Below the pieces are notes generated by a model that was given only the letters and a program-made list of their open reading frames with translations, did no database searches and had not been told where the DNA came from. The position numbers were made by a program, and so were the translations under genes. Below are positions 61,966 through 64,000 of a stretch of DNA of 64,000 nt, piece by piece. The stretch's first letter is position 1; each line of letters starts with the position of its first letter. The DNA is taken from NCBI RefSeq assembly GCF_965219885.1, contig NZ_CBDCOT010000009.1, positions 2,480,001-2,544,000 on the forward strand. Direction: 5' to 3'. Source of the stretch: Curvivirga sp965219885 (GTDB taxonomy: Bacteria > Pseudomonadota > Alphaproteobacteria > UBA8366 > Aestuariispiraceae).

Positions 61966-62943
61966 TTAGCGTTCCTTCACATAAGGGATACCGATTGCTT
62001 TTGGCGGAATGGCTTTGCCAATAAAGCCGGCCAAAAGAATAACGGTTAAGATATAAGGTAATGCTTGAATGAGAGTTACAGGGACTTCTGTTTCCGTTCC
62101 CGGGATAACGACACCCTGTAGACGGATCGCAATGGCATCCAATAGACCAAACATTAAACAAGCAAGCATGGCTGTTTTTGGACGCCACTTACCAAAGATT
62201 AGCGCAGCCAAAGCGATATAACCTTGTCCTGCGGACATTTCACGCACGAATGCCGCGTTCTGGGCCGTAGATAGGTATGCACCTGCGATACCACATAAAA
62301 CGCCATTCACCGCCAAGGCTTTATAACGCATCGCACGTACACCAATACCTGCAGTATCAACGGCTTTTGGGTTTTCACCAACGGCACGAAGGCGCAGGCC
62401 AAAACGTGTTTTAAATACAATCCAACTTGTAACTGGAACCAATAAGAAAGCTAGATAAACCAGTATATTATGACCACTGATTACTTGGGCATATAATTGT
62501 CCAATGACTGGGATAGAATCCAAAGCTTCTGCAAAAGGAAGTTCAATCGGCGTGAAACGCGCATCTTTTGGTAACGTTGGTGTTTGCCCACCTTGACGGA
62601 AGAAGGCAATGCCTAGAACAACTGTTAAACCAGATGCCAGAATATTAATCGCAACACCGCTCACCACTTGGTTACCGTTATGTGTTACGCAAGCAAAACC
62701 GTGTAACATTGACAGGCTGAAAGAAAGCGCAATTGCAGCAACCAAACCAACCCAAGGACTACCAGTCACATAAGTAACAGCGGCAGCTGCAAAAGCGGAA
62801 AATAGTAGCTTCCCTTCAAGGGAGATATCTACTGTACCTGATCTCTCAGAGAAGAGCCCTGCCATAGCACATAAGACGAGCGGGGTAGAGACACGTAATG
62901 TGCCATCTAAAACTGAAAGGAGAATAACGATAGACTGTTCCAT
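61966..62943 (-). CDS. Nucleoside ABC transporter permease, second subunit
   Basis: A 325-residue inner-membrane permease with about nine helices, of the BPD_transp_2 family that serves BMP/Med-type nucleoside importers (YufQ/NupC-like). LFSERSGTVDISLEGKLLFS near the N-terminus and the cytoplasmic VGENPKAVDTAGIGVRAMRY coupling segment are typical. Its partner permease is two bases upstream, and the salvage enzymes follow, so the substrate is very likely nucleosides. Confidence 0.9.
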   Translation of the reverse strand: MEQSIVILLSVLDGTLRVSTPLVLCAMAGLFSERSGTVDISLEGKLLFSAFAAAAVTYVTGSPWVGLVAAIALSFSLSMLHGFACVTHNGNQVVSGVAINILASGLTVVLGIAFFRQGGQTPTLPKDARFTPIELPFAEALDSIPVIGQLYAQVISGHNILVYLAFLLVPVTSWIVFKTRFGLRLRAVGENPKAVDTAGIGVRAMRYKALAVNGVLCGIAGAYLSTAQNAAFVREMSAGQGYIALAALIFGKWRPKTAMLACLMFGLLDAIAIRLQGVVIPGTETEVPVTLIQALPYILTVILLAGFIGKAIPPKAIGIPYVKER

Positions 62944-62945
62944 AA

Positions 62946-64000
62946 TTAAGCCTCCTTACCGTTTTTCGATAACGTGATCGCGTAATAAATATTCGCCACA
63001 AATGGTTTGGTCATATAGGCCAAGGCTCCGCAGAAGAGGATGATCAGGCCTTGAATTGTTACAACCATTTCACGTGTAAATTCAGAATATTCAAAGGCAA
63101 GTTCTGCCCCACCTTGATAAAGAATACCGAATAACAAGCTCGCGAGGATAATACCAACAGGATGGTTACGTCCCATAAGAGATACCGCGATACCAGTGAA
63201 CCCGTAACCAGATACAAAGTTCAACAAGATTTTATGATGTACGCCCATGATTTCGTTCATACCAACAAAACCAGCCAGACCGCCGGAAATCAACATTGCC
63301 ATCATGACAATACGACGTGGGTTCACACCCGCATAAACGGCAGCGGGTTCATTTGCACCAACACTACGTAATTCATAACCCCAGCGTGTGCGCCAGATAA
63401 ATAACCATAGGAACACACAGCAGGTTAACGCCCAGAAGAAGGTTACGTTCAAAGGGGTGGAGGCCAGATCAAAACCAAAATTCGCCATAAATTCATGCAT
63501 GAATGGTAGATGACCAGCTTCGGCAAATTCACGTGACTCTGGTGACATTTGACCTTTGCCACGCATCACATCTACCAGAAGATATGTCATCAAGGCAGAG
63601 GCGATAAAGTTGAACATAATTGTGGTAATAACAATATGACTACCGCGATAGGCTTGTAAGTATGCAGGTACGGACGCCCAAGCAGCCCCAAAAGCAGCAC
63701 TTGCCATAATCGCCAATGGCAATATCATCCAAAATGGCAAATATTGATCAACGGCAAGGATTAATAAACCGACGCCTAAACCACCGATATATGCTTGTCC
63801 TTCACCACCAATATTGAACAAATTCGCATGAAAAGCGATCGCAACAGCAAGGCCTGTAAAGATAAAGTTTGTCGTATAGTATAGGGTATAACCCAACTCG
63901 TAAGACCCACCTAAGGAGCCAATAATCAACCATTCCAAGGCTTCAAACGGGTTAATACCGATCAACCAGATAATAATACCTGAAATGAATAAGGCGAATA
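62946..64000 (-). CDS. Nucleoside ABC transporter permease, first subunit (5' end outside window)
   Basis: A permease of the YufP/NupB type. The frame remains open to the right edge: codons upstream of 63965 read as a hydrophobic segment (FALFISGIIIWLIGIN), so the protein begins beyond the window. FHANLFNIGGEGQAYIGGLG, VGANEPAAVYAGVNPRRIVM and YGFTGIAVSLMGRNHPVGI are family blocks. The ATPase and BMP-type binding protein genes are expected further upstream. Confidence 0.9.
   Translation of the reverse strand, partial: FALFISGIIIWLIGINPFEALEWLIIGSLGGSYELGYTLYYTTNFIFTGLAVAIAFHANLFNIGGEGQAYIGGLGVGLLILAVDQYLPFWMILPLAIMASAAFGAAWASVPAYLQAYRGSHIVITTIMFNFIASALMTYLLVDVMRGKGQMSPESREFAEAGHLPFMHEFMANFGFDLASTPLNVTFFWALTCCVFLWLFIWRTRWGYELRSVGANEPAAVYAGVNPRRIVMMAMLISGGLAGFVGMNEIMGVHHKILLNFVSGYGFTGIAVSLMGRNHPVGIILASLLFGILYQGGAELAFEYSEFTREMVVTIQGLIILFCGALAYMTKPFVANIYYAITLSKNGKEA

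Overview
The window is a densely coded, AT-rich stretch of an alphaproteobacterial chromosome. The placement rests on gene content: MipZ (ParA-like division-site regulator), GapR (DUF2312), a PHB_acc-type PhaR, split proton-translocating transhydrogenase genes (pntAA/pntAB/pntB), a fused indolepyruvate ferredoxin oxidoreductase, an MttB-family methyltransferase and DUF1244. Genus cannot be fixed from the sequence alone. A free-living, lipid A-making, PHB-storing, facultatively oxygen-limited heterotroph is the best fit. I see no prophage, insertion sequence, CRISPR array or tRNA. One possible cargo gene stands out (34.65-35.69 kb).

Layout. 0-2.3 kb: copper block (end of a CopA-type ATPase, CueR, a membrane-anchored cytochrome c, a rhodanese). 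2.3-4.7 kb: peroxide/thiol block (a 25-codon upstream ORF, a Prx5-type peroxiredoxin, a lipoamide-dehydrogenase-like flavoprotein). 4.7-10.5 kb (minus): lipid A/Kdo operon msbA-like, DUF374 acyltransferase, waaA, lpxK, lpxL-like. 10.7-15 kb: a glycine-rich lipoprotein, then the PHB locus (thiolase, short PhaC, overlapping PhaE-like small protein, PhaR), followed by MipZ and a membrane J-domain protein. 16.4-18.9 kb: a TetR/BetI-like regulator divergent from an MttB-family methyltransferase, with a palindrome between them. 19-27.7 kb: housekeeping and metabolic genes (flavin monooxygenase, EttA, HspQ, acyl-CoA ligase, a formylglutamate amidohydrolase/carboxylate-amine ligase/DUF1244 trio). 27.7-33.2 kb: anaerobic-type hemN with an exact FNR box, GapR and the giant indolepyruvate oxidoreductase. 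33.5-40.6 kb: sugar epimerase, a NucS/PD-(D/E)XK-like gene between two near-identical terminators, OsmC, long-chain acyl-CoA ligase, PepF, a quinone reductase-like flavoprotein. 40.8-47.1 kb: an NAD(P) block in which pntAA-pntAB-pntB converges on nadC-nadA, headed by the NAD regulator NrtR. 47.5-52.9 kb: small secreted protein, DUF3179 protein, RNase P RNA (minus strand), pirin, PAS-domain protein, RluA, TfoX-N and YigZ-type proteins. 52.9-64 kb (minus): a ThDP enzyme, then a nucleoside uptake and salvage operon (two ABC permeases, cdd, punA, deoC, deoA, deoB, a PHYHD1-like dioxygenase, add, a HAD phosphatase), running off the right edge.

The least expected observations are: (i) a 57-residue histone-H1-like Lys/Ala/Ser repeat tail on PntAA; (ii) an Fe(II)/2-oxoglutarate dioxygenase inside the deoxynucleoside salvage operon; (iii) a nuclease-like gene bracketed by duplicated 34-bp terminators; (iv) a short PhaC overlapping a PhaE-like candidate subunit, with sequence motifs shared by the two pha control regions; (v) a G10 tract inside the GGG motif of hemN, whose promoter carries an FNR box; (vi) a small upstream ORF before the peroxiredoxin; and (vii) several well-formed candidate operators (NrtR, BetI-like, CtrA). 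All functional links are inference from sequence; no searches were run.
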